Of a DNA stretch of 64,000 bases, positions 32,001-43,144 are shown piece after piece. Positions within the stretch are counted from its first letter, which is position 1. Each line of letters begins with the position of its first letter. Below the pieces are notes generated by a model, which did no database searches, had not been told where the DNA came from, and saw only the letters and a program-made list of their open reading frames with translations. Both the position numbers and the translations under genes were made by a program. The stretch comes from Erodium maritimum (Eukaryota > Streptophyta > Magnoliopsida > Geraniales > Geraniaceae), in assembly GCA_963921825.1 (NCBI GenBank), contig OY997594.1, forward strand, positions 9,615,001-9,679,000. Direction: 5' to 3'.

Positions 32001-33757
32001 TACTAGAATCCGATCTTGGGATAGTAAATTGCTGACCCCGTCGGGCCGGGAGGTCATGATTCGATTGGTCTTAACATCGTTACCAGTCTACTCCATGTGA
32101 GTGTTCAAGGTCCCCCTCACAATCATTCATCGCATTCATGTAGTTCTGACGAAGTTTTGGTGGGGCGGAAAGTCACAGAAACAGATTATTTGGCAGGATT
32201 GGGATCGACTGTGTAAACTAAAGGATGTAGGGGGTATGGGATTTCGTCATCTTAAGGATGCAAATACTGCCTTACTTGGGAAGCAAGCGTGGAATCTTCT
32301 CCATAAGCCTGACGCCTTGGTTACAAGGATCCTTAAAGCCCGCTATTGTCCTAATTCAGACTTTCTCTCGCTGACTCGGGTGGGACGCACTCCGAGTTTC
32401 GTATGGGCTAGTGTTTTCTCTACTCAAGATATGATTAGACACGACATACACATCGCTATTGGGGATGGGTTGACCACCCCGATTGTGGGCACGCCGTGGC
32501 TGCTAGGATCGTCAGCTCACATACGTGCAGAATCCTCGAACCTACAGGGTTTCATGGTGGCGGGTCTCATGGCCTCAGGCACCCGATAGTGGACATCTCG
32601 AAGATTACTCAGCTCTTTGGTTAGGAAGATTTAGTTGATATTCTGCAAGTCCCGCTTTATCCACTTCGACAACGGGATGTCCCATATTGGATGGGGGATA
32701 ATAATGGTCAGTACTCTTCAAAAGCAGGATACCACCAATTGCAACTCATTTGGCATGCACGCTAGGTCCAAGCTATGGGGGTTCTTTGGCGTCGATTTGG
32801 AAAATCCAGGTTCCCCCCGGTATAGGATTTTCCTATGGCGTTGTCTAACGGACACACTTCAAGTGGCCACCACCCTCAACAAGAAATATGTTCCTAATGA
32901 TACTACTTGTGCCATCTGTGGGTCGCTTCACGAATCGGTCCCTCATCTCTTGGCGGCTTTTGGATTTGCAAAGACGTGTTGGAAGGAGTTTGGTCACCTA
33001 ACCCCTATTGGCCTGGACCAGGGTTTTGAACAATGGTGGTTTTCCTGTGTAGCGGGATGTGACCCCGCCAACATAGCGACGATATTATCAGTCCTCTGGG
33101 AGATTTTGAAGGCCAGGAATGCCCTAGTTTGTTCAAGGGATCGGCCAGCAGCTCTGACGGTCTTGTCCAAGGCGCGGGTCAATCTCCAGGCCTGGAAGGA
33201 GGCTGCTACAGTGATACCTCAACCCCGTGTTTCAATACCTCGTTGGCCGACAAGGTGGGTTCCGCCCCCGGCGGATACGCTAGTAATTAATGTTGATGGG
33301 GCCACCTTTCAGGACACGACTCAGGCGGGGTTGGATCTTCTAGTTCGTTCTTCGGATTCAGATTACGTGAAAGTGGGGAATGGCAGGCTGCAAGGTATTT
33401 GGTCCCCTCTCATGATTGAGGCATATGCTATTGCCACCGCACTAAGTAACGTGGCCAGACTGAGGCATGGACCATTTGCATTCGGTCAAATGCTCAGGTC
33501 CTCCTCCGATTGATACAACAACATGTGCTCCCCATATCACCTATTGGTACGATTATTCATGATATCCGCCGTATGTTAGCTGAAAATGAGATAGTCTTTC
33601 TCGAATTTGCAAAGAGAACTGCGAACAATGCTGCTCACTGGTTAGCCAGAGAAGCCCGTTCTGCATCTCTTTTCCCGTGGTCAGACAACTTGCCTGCTAC
33701 ACTGCGTTGTATTGTGAATTCAGATCATTAATACACGTGTTGTTATTACTCAAAAGA
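29033..33757 (+). mobile_element. L1-type LINE with 12-bp target duplication
   Basis: AGACTAAACACT occurs at 29021-29032 and again at 33758-33769, directly flanking the element, as expected for LINE insertion. The 5' end has a C/T-rich leader and a Pro/Ser-rich ORF1 remainder; the ORF1 nucleic-acid-binding domains are not seen. ORF2 follows with endonuclease, reverse transcriptase, zf-RVT and RNase H. The 3' end is short and closes with CAAAAGA instead of a long poly(A). It stands immediately right of the Mutator-like element. Confidence 0.85.
29690..33731 (+). pseudogene. LINE ORF2: endonuclease, reverse transcriptase, zf-RVT, RNase H (dead)
   Basis: The endonuclease starts LQIIAWNC at about 29699 and has stops soon after; its end keeps the catalytic TSDHWPLLL (about 30350). 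The reverse transcriptase shows GPDGLNPRFYQHFWPIVG, MRPIALYNVIFRIISKVLAN, KIDMSKAYDWVEWSYL and TRGIRQGDPLSLYLFLFCME. The active-site box reads FFANDCYLF (about 31720-31746) where the family has F/YADD, so the first aspartate is lost. Next come CAICGSLHESVPHLL (zf-RVT, about 32910) and RNase H pieces LVINVDGA (about 33280) and RTANNAAHWLAREARSASLF (about 33625). Stops at about 29724, 29757, 30425, 31097, 32098 and 32587, plus frameshifts, make it non-functional. Plant L1 elements commonly end in such an RNase H. Confidence 0.88.
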
Positions 33758-33769
33758 AGACTAAACACT

Positions 33770-33949
33770 GTTTTGATTTTCATTCTAGTTATAACAAATT
33801 TTACTATACATTTGTTAGAATTTAGAATATTTAACTTCAATGTGAATGGTAAATCGACATGAGGTCATATAGTTAATATACCTTTGAATAAAATTTAATA
33901 TATGCATATTTAAATAGTTTGTAGACTTCATGATTGAATGTCATATCTA
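33770..33949. other. Short AT-rich spacer
   Basis: Host DNA between the right LINE duplication and the left duplication of the next element. Nothing recognised. Confidence 0.5.
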
Positions 33950-33960
33950 ATTAATAACTA

Positions 33961-34405
33961 TGGATTTTTTTTATCGAAAGATACAGTTCCATTTAATAAG
34001 AGAAATTATATAGAAGTGCATCGGGGAGCAAGCTCCTCGACCACTGAGTCAGGGTCAGACAAAGTGAACATAGGTTTTTTGACCCTTTTAGTACCATAAC
34101 CGCCACCGACGGTGTTTTGACGCCCCACGAGCAATGAAAGAAGATAAGCGGAGAGATAAGAAAACTGGAGATCTCTATGGACCTCAACAGTAAGAGTGAA
34201 GGGGGGGAGGCAGCGCATCGTACAAGGACCCCTCCCAGGTCCAGTCCCCGATGCATGTGCCGATACTCATTCCATTTGGCGGGGTTGCTTTCCCGCCCTA
34301 GCTTGATCATCCTGGGGATCCCCGACTGTCGGCCTTTATGTGCACCTTGGCCAATCCCCAGGTCGACTGCTCCAACTGATATGGCCCCCGCTGCTCCTTC
34401 ATCCA
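33961..34405 (-). mobile_element. ORF1-only LINE copy 2, 3' part
   Basis: On the minus strand this is homologous to the 3' part of copy 1 (2424-2870): a GGGCGGGAAAGCAACCCCGCC-type motif, GGACCTGGGAGGGGTCC, TTACTGTTGAGGTC and the CCGTCGGTGGCGGTTATGG region. It closes with CTTTCGATAAAAAAAA. ATTAATAACTA (33950-33960) follows the tail and recurs at 44212-44222, so this and 43145-44211 are the two halves of one insertion. Confidence 0.8.
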
Positions 34406-37400
34406 CACGAGCTATCAGGATTACCGCTGGCGCGCAAGGTTGAGTTCAGGTTCGACTTGATATCAGGGACGACACTGATATCCATGGCACCGTACCGGTT
34501 TGCACCAGCCGAGTTGGTCGAGCTGAAGCGACAACTCAAGGAGCTTTGGGATAAGGATTTATCCGTCCGAGCGCTTCACCGTGGGGAGCACCCGTCCTCT
34601 TCGTGAAGAAGAAGGGTGGAGCGTTGAGGATGTGCATCGATTACCGGAAGTTGAACCGGGTCACTGTGAAGAACCGTTACCCGATGCCGATGATCGATGA
34701 CTTGTTCGATCAGTTGAGAGGAGCGAAGTGCTTCTCGAAGATTGATCTACGATTCGGGTACTATCAGTTGAGGGTTCGAGAGGAAGATGTGGCGAAGACC
34801 GCATTTCGGACTCGGTATGGGCGCTACGAGTTCCTGGTGATGCCGTTCGGGCTGACGAATGCGCCTACAGCGTTCATGGATCTGATGAACGGGATCTTCC
34901 GACCGTACTTAGACCAGTTCGTCGTGGTATTCGTAGATGACATTCTGATTTATTCGCCGAGTGAGGAGGCGCATGTGGAGCACTTGAGGACGGTTTTGAC
35001 ATTGTTGCGTACTCACCAGTTGTACGGAAACTTGGAGAAGTACGAGTTTTGGCTTGACAAGGTGAAGTTCCTCGGACATGTTGTGTCCCGAGAGGGTATC
35101 CTAGTCGACCCAGTAAAGATCGACGCAGTTTCGAAGTGGGCACGGCCCAAGAGTGTATTTGAGATCCGCAGCTTCCTGGGATTGGCAGGATACTATTGAT
35201 GGTTCGTCCATGACTTCTCACGCCTGGCCGCGCCGATGACCGCACTTGCCCGCAAGGGAGCAGAGTTTTTGTGGACCGATGAGTGTGAGCACTCCTTTAC
35301 CGAGCTGAAGGCTCGTCTTACTATGGCACCCGTGTTGATAGTGCCAGAGCATGGGGTCGGATATGATGTGTATTGTGATGCGTCCGGTGAGGGACTGGGT
35401 TGTGTGTTGATGCAGTCCGGGAAGGTAGTTGCTTATGGCTCCAGACAGTTGAAGATACATGAGGGTAACTACCCTACCCATGATCTAGAGTTGACAGCAG
35501 TTGTCTTTGCGCTGAAGAGCTGGCGACATTACTTGTATGGAGAGCGATTCCGGGTGTTCTCGGATCACAAGAGTCTCAAGTACATCTTTTCCCAGTGCGA
35601 CCTGAACATGCGCCAAAGGCGGTGGATGGAGCTACTTGAGGAGTACGACTTCGAGCTACTCTACCACCTGGGCAAGGCGAACGTGGTCGCCGATTCCCTG
35701 AGTAGGAAGTCGGTCCACTGCCTGGCCGGTATATCAGTTCGAGAGTAGGACATGATGGAGGAGTTGAGCTCGTTCAGACTTGAGTTAGATGAGATCACCG
35801 ATGGCGTGGCTATGTGTTCGCTGGTGGCTCAGCCCACCCTAATTGCTCGTGTGCTGGAGCCACAAGCCAAGGATGCCGAGACGGCAGAGATCCGGGAGAG
35901 GATTACCAGCGGTGTTGACGCTGAGGGATGGGAGCAGGGTACCGATCTGGGTCTATGATACCGAGGAGGACTGTTTGTGCCACGCGATTGTAGAGATGAT
36001 GTGTTTAGAGAGTCTCATCACTCCCGTCTTGCTGTGCGCCCGGGTGGCACCAAGATGTATCGGGATATCAAACGACAGTTCTGGTGGAGCGGGATGCGGA
36101 GAGCAGTTGCAGAGTTCGTCTCGAGATGCCTCACCTGTCAGCAGGTAAAGGCCGAGCATCAGCGTCCCGCCGTTTTATTGCAGCCATTGCCGATCGCGTA
36201 GTGGAATTGGGAGCACGTCACGATGGATTTCGTGAGTGGCTTACCGAGGTCGCCGAGAGGGCACGACGCAGTTTGGGTAGTGGTCAACCGACTGACCAAG
36301 TCGGCACATTTCTTAGCCATGAGGATGACTGACACGGTTGATGCACTGATCCGTTTGTACGTTCGAGAGATTATCCGACTTCACGGGGTACCAGTGTCTG
36401 TTGTGTCCGACATGGATCCTCGATTCACCTCCAGTTTCTGGGAGAGCTTACAGAGAGCCTTAGGGACCGAGGTTCAGCTCAGTACAGCGTACCACCCGCA
36501 GACGGACGGGCAATCAGAACGCACTATACAGATCTTAGAGGATATGTTGCGAGCATGTGTGTTAGACTTCCGAGGATCATGGGAGGATCTCTTACCATTA
36601 GCCGAGTTTGCCTACAACAACAACTACCAGGCAGTATTGGGATGGCACCGTTTGAGGCGTTGTATGGTAGGCCGTGAAGATCGCCTGTGTGCTAAGCAGA
36701 GGTAGAAGACAGGAGTTTACTTGGTCTAGAGCTTTTCCGGGAGACGACCGAGAATGTCGCGTTGATTCGGGAGCGGTTGGAGACCGCGCAGAGCCGACAG
36801 AAGAGTTATGCGGATAGACGACGTCGACCTCTCGAGTTTACAGTTAGTGATCATGTGTTTCTGAGGGTGAGCTCGAAGAAGGGATTATTACGGTTCAACC
36901 GCGGCGAAGGATAGCTGGCCCCGCGGTTTATCGGACCTTTTGAGGTTTTGGGCAGAGTGGGAGCCGTTTCTTACCGTCTTGCATTGCCACCGTAGCTTGG
37001 GAACGTTCATAACGTCTTCCACGCGTCCCAACCGCGGAAGTACACTGCAGACCCCTCCCACGTTATTGAGTGGACGAACATCGAGGTAGCTGAGAATGTT
37101 TCGTATAAGTAGCAGACAGTCAGGATTCTGGATACGCGGGAGCAGGTCTTGCGTGGCAAGACTATCCCACTGGTGCGGGTACAGTGGCGGCACCACGGAG
37201 ATGAGTCGACTTGGGAGCGCGAGGATGAGGTTCGTGCGAAGTACCCGAGCCTGTTCGACCCTTGAGGTATGATCGTTTTAAATTTCGAGGACGAAATTCT
37301 TTTAAGGGGGGTAGATTGTAAGAACCGCCCCCGGTCGATCCCGGTCGAACCAGTGATTTTTGGCGAAGTTTGACTTTCGACCGGAAAAGTCAACTGATGA

Positions 37401-38227
37401 CTCCTGGAGTCATTCGGGACCTTTCCGGGACCCAAAAAGCTTATTCGTCGTTACGGTAGCTTAGTTGGGTCGTTTCCATTCAATTGACTGTCTTTGCGAA
37501 AGAGTCAAACTCGGGTCAAACTTAGGCCATTTAACGACTAAACCCTAGTTAAATTAAAGGTGCTGGAATTTATTAAGGGCAAGGTGGCCCCCACTAGGAC
37601 ACTTGTCCATAGTGGCTTGGAGGAGAAGAAATGGGTCTCTAATGACCCATTTGCCCTCATAAGTGCCAAAATAGAAGAAGGAAGCAAGGAGGGGCCTTTT
37701 GGTCAATACAACTATATGTTAAAGGCATTTTTGGTTATATTTCATTTCTTATTTCCTATAGTGGCCGAATTCTACAAGAGAGAGAGGAGGAGGAGAAGCT
37801 TCTTAGCTTGAGGAAGAAGAAAGAGAGAAAAAGAAGAAGCTTGGAGCCATTTCTTCATCAAACCCTCTCCAAAATCTCCAAATCTTCATCATCTATTCAC
37901 CCTCAAGGTATGTAACCTCTTAACTTCTACTTTCAATCCATTCAAAGTTATGGGTTTCCATGGTTTTTGCTTGAACTAGATAGGTTTTGGTTCATTTGTA
38001 GTTAGATGGTTGTTTTGTTGAAGTTTAATGGAAGTTTTGATTAGAAATCATTTGATTATTGATGTTTGGAGGAAACCCATTATGGGTATTGAAGTTTGAG
38101 GGTTTTGGTGACTGATTTTGATGTTTGTTGATGTTAAAAATGGAGTTTTTGAAGTAGATTTTCATAGAAACGAAGTTGGGGAAAAAGGAGCTTGAACCTG
38201 CCCAGATTTGGCACGGAAAGGGCATGG

Positions 38228-38645
38228 TTCCGGCCCTCTGAGCGGCGCGGAACGGGCTCGGTGCCGGCCTTCCGTGCCTGGTACCGGCCCTCTGAGCGGC
38301 ACGGTCCGGGCTCGGTACCGGCCCTCTGAGCGGCACGGTGCGGGTCCCAGAACGGCCCTCTGAGGGGCACGGTCCGGGCCTGGTGCCGGGCCTCTGAGGG
38401 GCACGGTCCGGGCCTGGTTTTAGAATCGTGGACTGCCCGAATTGGGCCTAGTTCGGGCCCAATTTTACCTTTTGGCCCAAGTTTTATCGTTAGGGTTAAT
38501 TTGAGTTTTCTTCTTTAAAATCGACTTTGTTTGTGTATGGTACCGGCCCTCTGAGCGGCACGGTCCAGGCCTGGTGTCGGGCCTCTGAGGGGCACTGTCC
38601 GGGCCTGGTTACGGGCCTTTGAGGGGCACGGTCCGGGCCTGGTTC
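38228..38645 (+). repeat. 34-bp minisatellite inside Tekay LTR 1
   Basis: About six units of a CCGGCCCTCTGAGCGGCACG-type 34-mer occupy 38228-38419, one of them shortened. Three more occur at about 38543-38645. They are separated by a segment (about 38420-38538) that is itself repeated after the second block (about 38645-38762). GC content is far above the rest of the LTR. The position, about 911 bp from the LTR start, equals that of an unrelated array in LTR 2. Confidence 0.88.
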
Positions 38646-39339
38646 CAGAATCGTGGACTGCCCGAATTGGGCCTAGTTCGGGCCCAATTTTACCTTTTTG
38701 CCCAAGTTTTATCGTTAGGGTTAATTTGAGTTTTCTTCTTTAAAATCGACTTTGTTTGTGTATTTAATTCGAGTATTATTTTCTGTTCCTAGACTTTATT
38801 CTCGAGCTCGGAGGAGGGGACTACTAGACGTTCTTGTGTTTAAGCTTTTGGAGGACACTTGAGGTAGGGAAGAGTAGTAAATTTCCACTTTTAATTAAAG
38901 AATGCTAATAGTATGCATATAGGATGATAATAACCGGAAGAGTCTTAGTTTGCATATAGGATGTGATTCACTACAATAACCGCTTTCAATTATGGGAATT
39001 GTCATGCTGTAGAATGGCCATGTCGAGCCTTAGATTTGATTATTGTTGTGTTTGATTATGGCTAATAGTCCTCAAATGTCGGTGCATGTTCCATTCTTTG
39101 GTTAGTCTTACAATCATATTAAACTATATGAAATATGATGTTTGTGATATGAATGGTTACTCTGTGACATGATTGGTTAAGTGAATGTGTTGAATGTGAT
39201 GTGATCGGGTGAGTGATAGACCGATGGGACGCGTTTGGTAAGTTGTGTCGGTAAGCTTGGTCGATAAGATGAGTTCGGTGTAATGTGTTTTGTCTGGTAT
39301 TGTGTGTTATTGTTGTTCACTTTCCCCTAGGGTGTTTTC

Positions 39340-39690
39340 CGGGAAGATATCCGACCGAGGGGTGTGCCGGTCCGATATGTTTATATGGTGGTTTCACCCC
39401 GATGCTACGTGTTCCGGGAAGATATCCGACCGAAGGGTGTGCCGGTCTGATATGTTTATTATGTTGTTTCACCCCGATGCTAAGTGTTCCGGGAAGACAC
39501 CTAGGCCGATGGGTATTCCGGTATAGTGTATTGTTGTCTCACCCCGATGCTACGTGTTCCGGGAAGACTTGTTTCACCCCGATGCTGTGTGTTCCGGGAA
39601 GACATCTTGACCGAGGGGTATTCCGGTATGATTTATTTGTTCACCCCGATGATCGGTGTTCCGAGAAGTTATCCAGGCCGATGTGCGTTC
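39340..39690 (+). repeat. Degenerate ~85-bp tandem in Tekay LTR 1
   Basis: Four to five units built around TTCCGGGAAGA, CCGA.GGG.GT.CCGGT and TCACCCCGATGCT. A related but rearranged block occupies 42175-42545 in LTR 2. Confidence 0.8.
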
Positions 39691-40230
39691 CCGGTGTGAT
39701 ATGTTGAGCCTGTGTGCGGAGCGGAGTCTCGTAGTTTAATTGTTTGATATTACGGTATATGTGTGCTTCTTTAGTGGGTTTCTATTGGTGATTAAGTCGA
39801 GTCCCTGTTGATCTCTCTTTGTGTTGTCTTTTTATTAATTGTTATTAGTTTCAGAAAATTGGTGACAGAGCGGGAGTCCTTTCCCCCTTTACTACTTTTT
39901 CCTACTGAGCGTAAGCTCACCCCCTTCTGTTTTACTGTTTTTATAGGTTTCGTTGGTGAGTAGGCTTAGAGAACGTCTTAGGGCTCGGGAGCTCGTTGAG
40001 GGTCCGGGTTGAATTATGTATTAGAGACGTACCTTCTTTTTTTATTCCGTATTAAACTATGCTTTCAATTGTTCAGATTTGAGCGTTTGACTCATGTTAT
40101 TTCAGAATTGTTCACTTTTGTACTAAAATTATGAAGTTTGTTTCATTTAAATTTCCTTTTATCATTACTGTTTAATTACTATTTGATTTCATGTCTCGAG
40201 TCCGGTCAAGGCCGGATTTGGGGCGTGACA

Positions 40231-40277
40231 AAAGCATGTCAATCCGAGGAGGTTTGGGTGACCACAAGCGACCTAGC
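40231..40277. other. 47-bp segment between the two Tekay LTRs
   Basis: Separates LTR 1 from LTR 2. It is not obviously LTR or internal Tekay sequence and is too short to place; it might be part of the interrupted LINE-like element. Confidence 0.5.
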
Positions 40278-41192
40278 TGTAAGAACCGCCCCCGGTCGAT
40301 CCCGGTCGAACCGGTAGCTATTTGGCAAAGTTTGACTTTCGGTCGGAAAAGTCAACCGATGACTCCGGGAGTCGTTCGGACCTTTCCGGGGCCCAAAAAG
40401 CTTAGCCGTCATTACGGTTAGCTTAGTTGGGCCATTTCCTTCAATTTGACTGTAATATTGGAAAAGTCAACTTTTGGTCAAACTGGGATTTTATATCGAC
40501 AAATCCTAATTAAATTGAGGTGCTGGATTTTTAGCTAGAGACAAGTGGTCCCTATATGGACACTTGTCCATGCTACCTTGGAGGGGAAGAAAAGAGGCAA
40601 AAAGGACCCTTTTACCCCTCCCATTTGTCCTTAAGTGGTTAAAAATCTAAAGGGCTTTTTGGTCATCCATCAAATTAGGTCTTTTAAAGCTATTGGAGCA
40701 ATAAATTTCAGCACACAACAAGTGCTAGCCGAAATTTGTAGAGAGAGGAAGAGGAGAGAGCTTCCATTGAAGCTTGAAGAAGAAGCAAAGTAAAAGAAGT
40801 TTCTTTCAAGCCTTTCCTTCACCAAAATCTTCCCAAAAGTCCATCTTCTTCATCATCTCATCAATCTAAAGGTAAGTACACTATCAAAATTTCATTTCAA
40901 TTCAATTCAATTCATGGGTTTTCCTTGGTTTTGCTAGAACTTGTTAGGTTTTGCTTTGTTTGTTGTTAGATGTTGTTCTAGAGCAATAGATGATTGATTT
41001 GTGTTGAAATCTATGGTTTTTGGTTGTTTTTGAGTTGGAAATATCTTGGGTATTTGGAGTTTTGATGAATCCTACCTTGGGTAGTGATAGATTGAAGTTA
41101 TTTGACTGTTTTGGATGACTGAAAATGGAGTTTTTGGACTGTTTTTCGTGAAAAGGAGGCTGGAGGAAGAAGAAGGACGGAACTGTTCTGGG

Positions 41193-41330
41193 CCGTCACG
41201 GATCCGTGACGGGAGACGTCACGGCTCCGTGAGGGAGACCGTGACGGCACTCGTCACGGGTCCGTGACGTCATCCGTGACGGGGAGTCTCACGGCTTCGT
41301 GACCCGATCCGTGGCATAACAGTTTTGGTC
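41193..41330. repeat. Palindrome-rich repeat array in the second Tekay LTR
   Basis: Opens with the perfect 20-bp palindrome CCGTCACGGATCCGTGACGG (41193-41212). About six further partial units of CGTCACGG / CCGTGACG in both orientations follow. It starts about 915 bp from the LTR start, the same place as the unrelated 34-bp array in LTR 1. Confidence 0.88.
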
Positions 41331-42174
41331 CTTTTGAATCCTTTTTGGGTGTTTTGCGTCTATTTCGAAGTGTGATTTTTTAACCAAACAGTTGAGGGGT
41401 TTTAACTTTGATATGTGTCTCGTGGTTAGTCTTTAATTATAGCCCTTTTTGTGATCCAAGACCTTGGACCCGGACTTGACGGAGGAGGAGGCCATTGGAC
41501 CCCGTGAGAAGACGGAGAGGAAGCTAGTCAGGACGTCAGCATCTAGGAGTATTAAGCTTTGGAGAATTCACGGTAGGGAAGATTAGTAACTCCACTTTTA
41601 AATAGTGTTAATAGTATGCCTATAGGCTAATAATAATCGGAAAGGTCCTAGTTTTCATATAGGATGCGATTAACTAGATTAACCGCTTTTCAATTATATT
41701 AATAACCGGACGAGTCTAGTATGCATGTAGGATGTGATTCACTAGTTTAATCGCTTTCAATACTTTGGAAAATTGTCGTGCTGGTAGAATGGCCATGTCG
41801 AGCCTTAGGATTGCTTGTTGAATGTATTTATTGATGATTGTTCGTCCTTAGTATCGATGCATGTTCGTATTTAGGTTAATATAAGAATTACACTAAACTA
41901 GAAGAATTATGATGATTGTATGTGAATGATTGATCCTTGTTATGATTGATTGAGTGATTGTTGATTGTGAATTGATTGTGCCAAATGGTATGATCGGGTG
42001 AGTGATAGACCGATGGAATGTGGTTGGTAAGTCATGTCGGTAAGCGTGATTGTTATTACGAGTTCTTGTGTGTGTTGTGGTAAGGTTGTTGGATTTGGTA
42101 AGTTGTGGTTGTATTATGACTTTATGCTGCGTGTTATTTCCTTGAGGTGTGTTCTAAGATGAGTTGTGTTCCGG

Positions 42175-42545
42175 TATGTACCTACACCGAGGGGAATGCC
42201 GGTGTAGGGTAGTACCTAGGCCGATGGATTGTGGTAACCCCGATGCGAATTCCGGGAAGACCGATGCGAATTCCGGTATTGTGTTACCCCGATGTGAATC
42301 CCGGGAAGACGTCTAGGCCGATGCGAATTCCGGTATGACGTGAGGTTGTTTACCCTGAGGGGATTGTTACTTGTTGCTTCACCCCGAGGGTATGCGTTCC
42401 TGCAGGAGCGTTTCCGGGAGGACATCTTACTTAACCCCGATGATCTATGGTCCTTTGGGGACATTTCCGAGAGCTCTGATGATATGTGTCCCCTTAGGGA
42501 TGTTTCCGGTAGCCTCGACGATATGTGTCCCCTCTGGGCCGAGGG
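42175..42545 (+). repeat. Degenerate tandem in the second Tekay LTR
   Basis: Units around ACCCCGATG.GAATTCCGG, GGGAAGAC and CTAGGCCGATG. It corresponds in position and motifs to 39340-39690 of LTR 1, with different copy order. Confidence 0.75.
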
Positions 42546-43144
42546 GCAATCCGATATGATACATTGACCAATTGTGGATCAGAGTATTGTGGGTTAAGTT
42601 ATCTATGTGACGTTATACGTGCTTTCTTTAGTTGTTTTTTTTAAAGAATAAAATGCCGCTCCTTTGATCTCCTTGAGTACTGTTTTATTAAACGTTGCAA
42701 TTCTTGTTAATATTTGATTATGGCGTTTTCTTTGGTTAATCGTATTATTCGGAACCTTTGGATAATTGTACAATTTGTGTTTTCTTGCCAAGCAGGGGTT
42801 TCTTTCACTTTACTGCTTTTTTTCCTACTGAGCGTAAGCTCACCCCCTTCACGTTTACTGTTTGTACATGTTTCCTTGGTGAGTAGACTTAGAGATTGCT
42901 TCGGGACTCGGGAGTTCCTAGAGGATCCGGGTGGCTTATTATAGTTGGACGTACTTTTCACCTTGTATTGAACTACTTTTCTTACGTGTTCAGGACTGAG
43001 CATTTGACTTATTTTCATCACAATTGTTATTTGGAATTTTAAACGGTTTGGATTTGTTTCCCTTTTACTTTAACTTAATTGTTATTTTATTACTATTCCT
43101 AGCTCAAGTCTCGAGTCCGGTCAAAACCGGATTTGGGCGTGACA

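Larger units (their letters stand above)
34406..40230 (+). mobile_element. Ty3/gypsy (Tekay-type) retrotransposon, 5' part absent, broken
   Basis: Pol sequence on + begins at about 34414 ([20 protein letters not shown]), where it meets the LINE-like copy. Parts in order are reverse transcriptase (about 34440-35200, with FVDDILIYS), RNase H (about 35240-35740), integrase (about 35980-36900) and a chromodomain-like end (about 37080-37265, with WREHG-type WRHHGDESTWERE). Then come a purine tract (AAGGGGGG) and a 2.9-kb 3' LTR. The pol order and C-terminal domain fit the Tekay/Del chromoviruses. No gag or 5' LTR is seen. Coding is broken in about six or more places. Age cannot be judged from an LTR pair here. 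Confidence 0.85.
37317..40230 (+). repeat. Tekay LTR 1 (2914 bp)
   Basis: Runs from TGTAAGAACCGCCCCCGG to GGCGTGACA. It contains three repeat blocks: a 34-bp minisatellite, a duplicated segment of about 120 bp, and a larger degenerate tandem of about 85 bp near 39340-39690. Confidence 0.9.
40278..43144 (+). repeat. Second Tekay LTR (2867 bp)
   Basis: Same termini as LTR 1 (TGTAAGAACCGCCCCCGG to GGGCGTGACA) but diverged inside, so it derives from a different insertion of the family. No 5-bp duplication flanks it (CTAGC on the left, ACATT on the right), so it is not a simple solo LTR. Confidence 0.85.

Noticed and set aside
34177-34443. Open + frame that appears to join the LINE-like sequence to gypsy pol
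   Set aside because: It only crosses an element junction; the left part is antisense LINE-like sequence, so it is not a fusion gene.
38228-38645. CRISPR-like spaced repeats
   Set aside because: Units are directly tandem without unique spacers, lie inside a plant LTR, and there are no cas genes.
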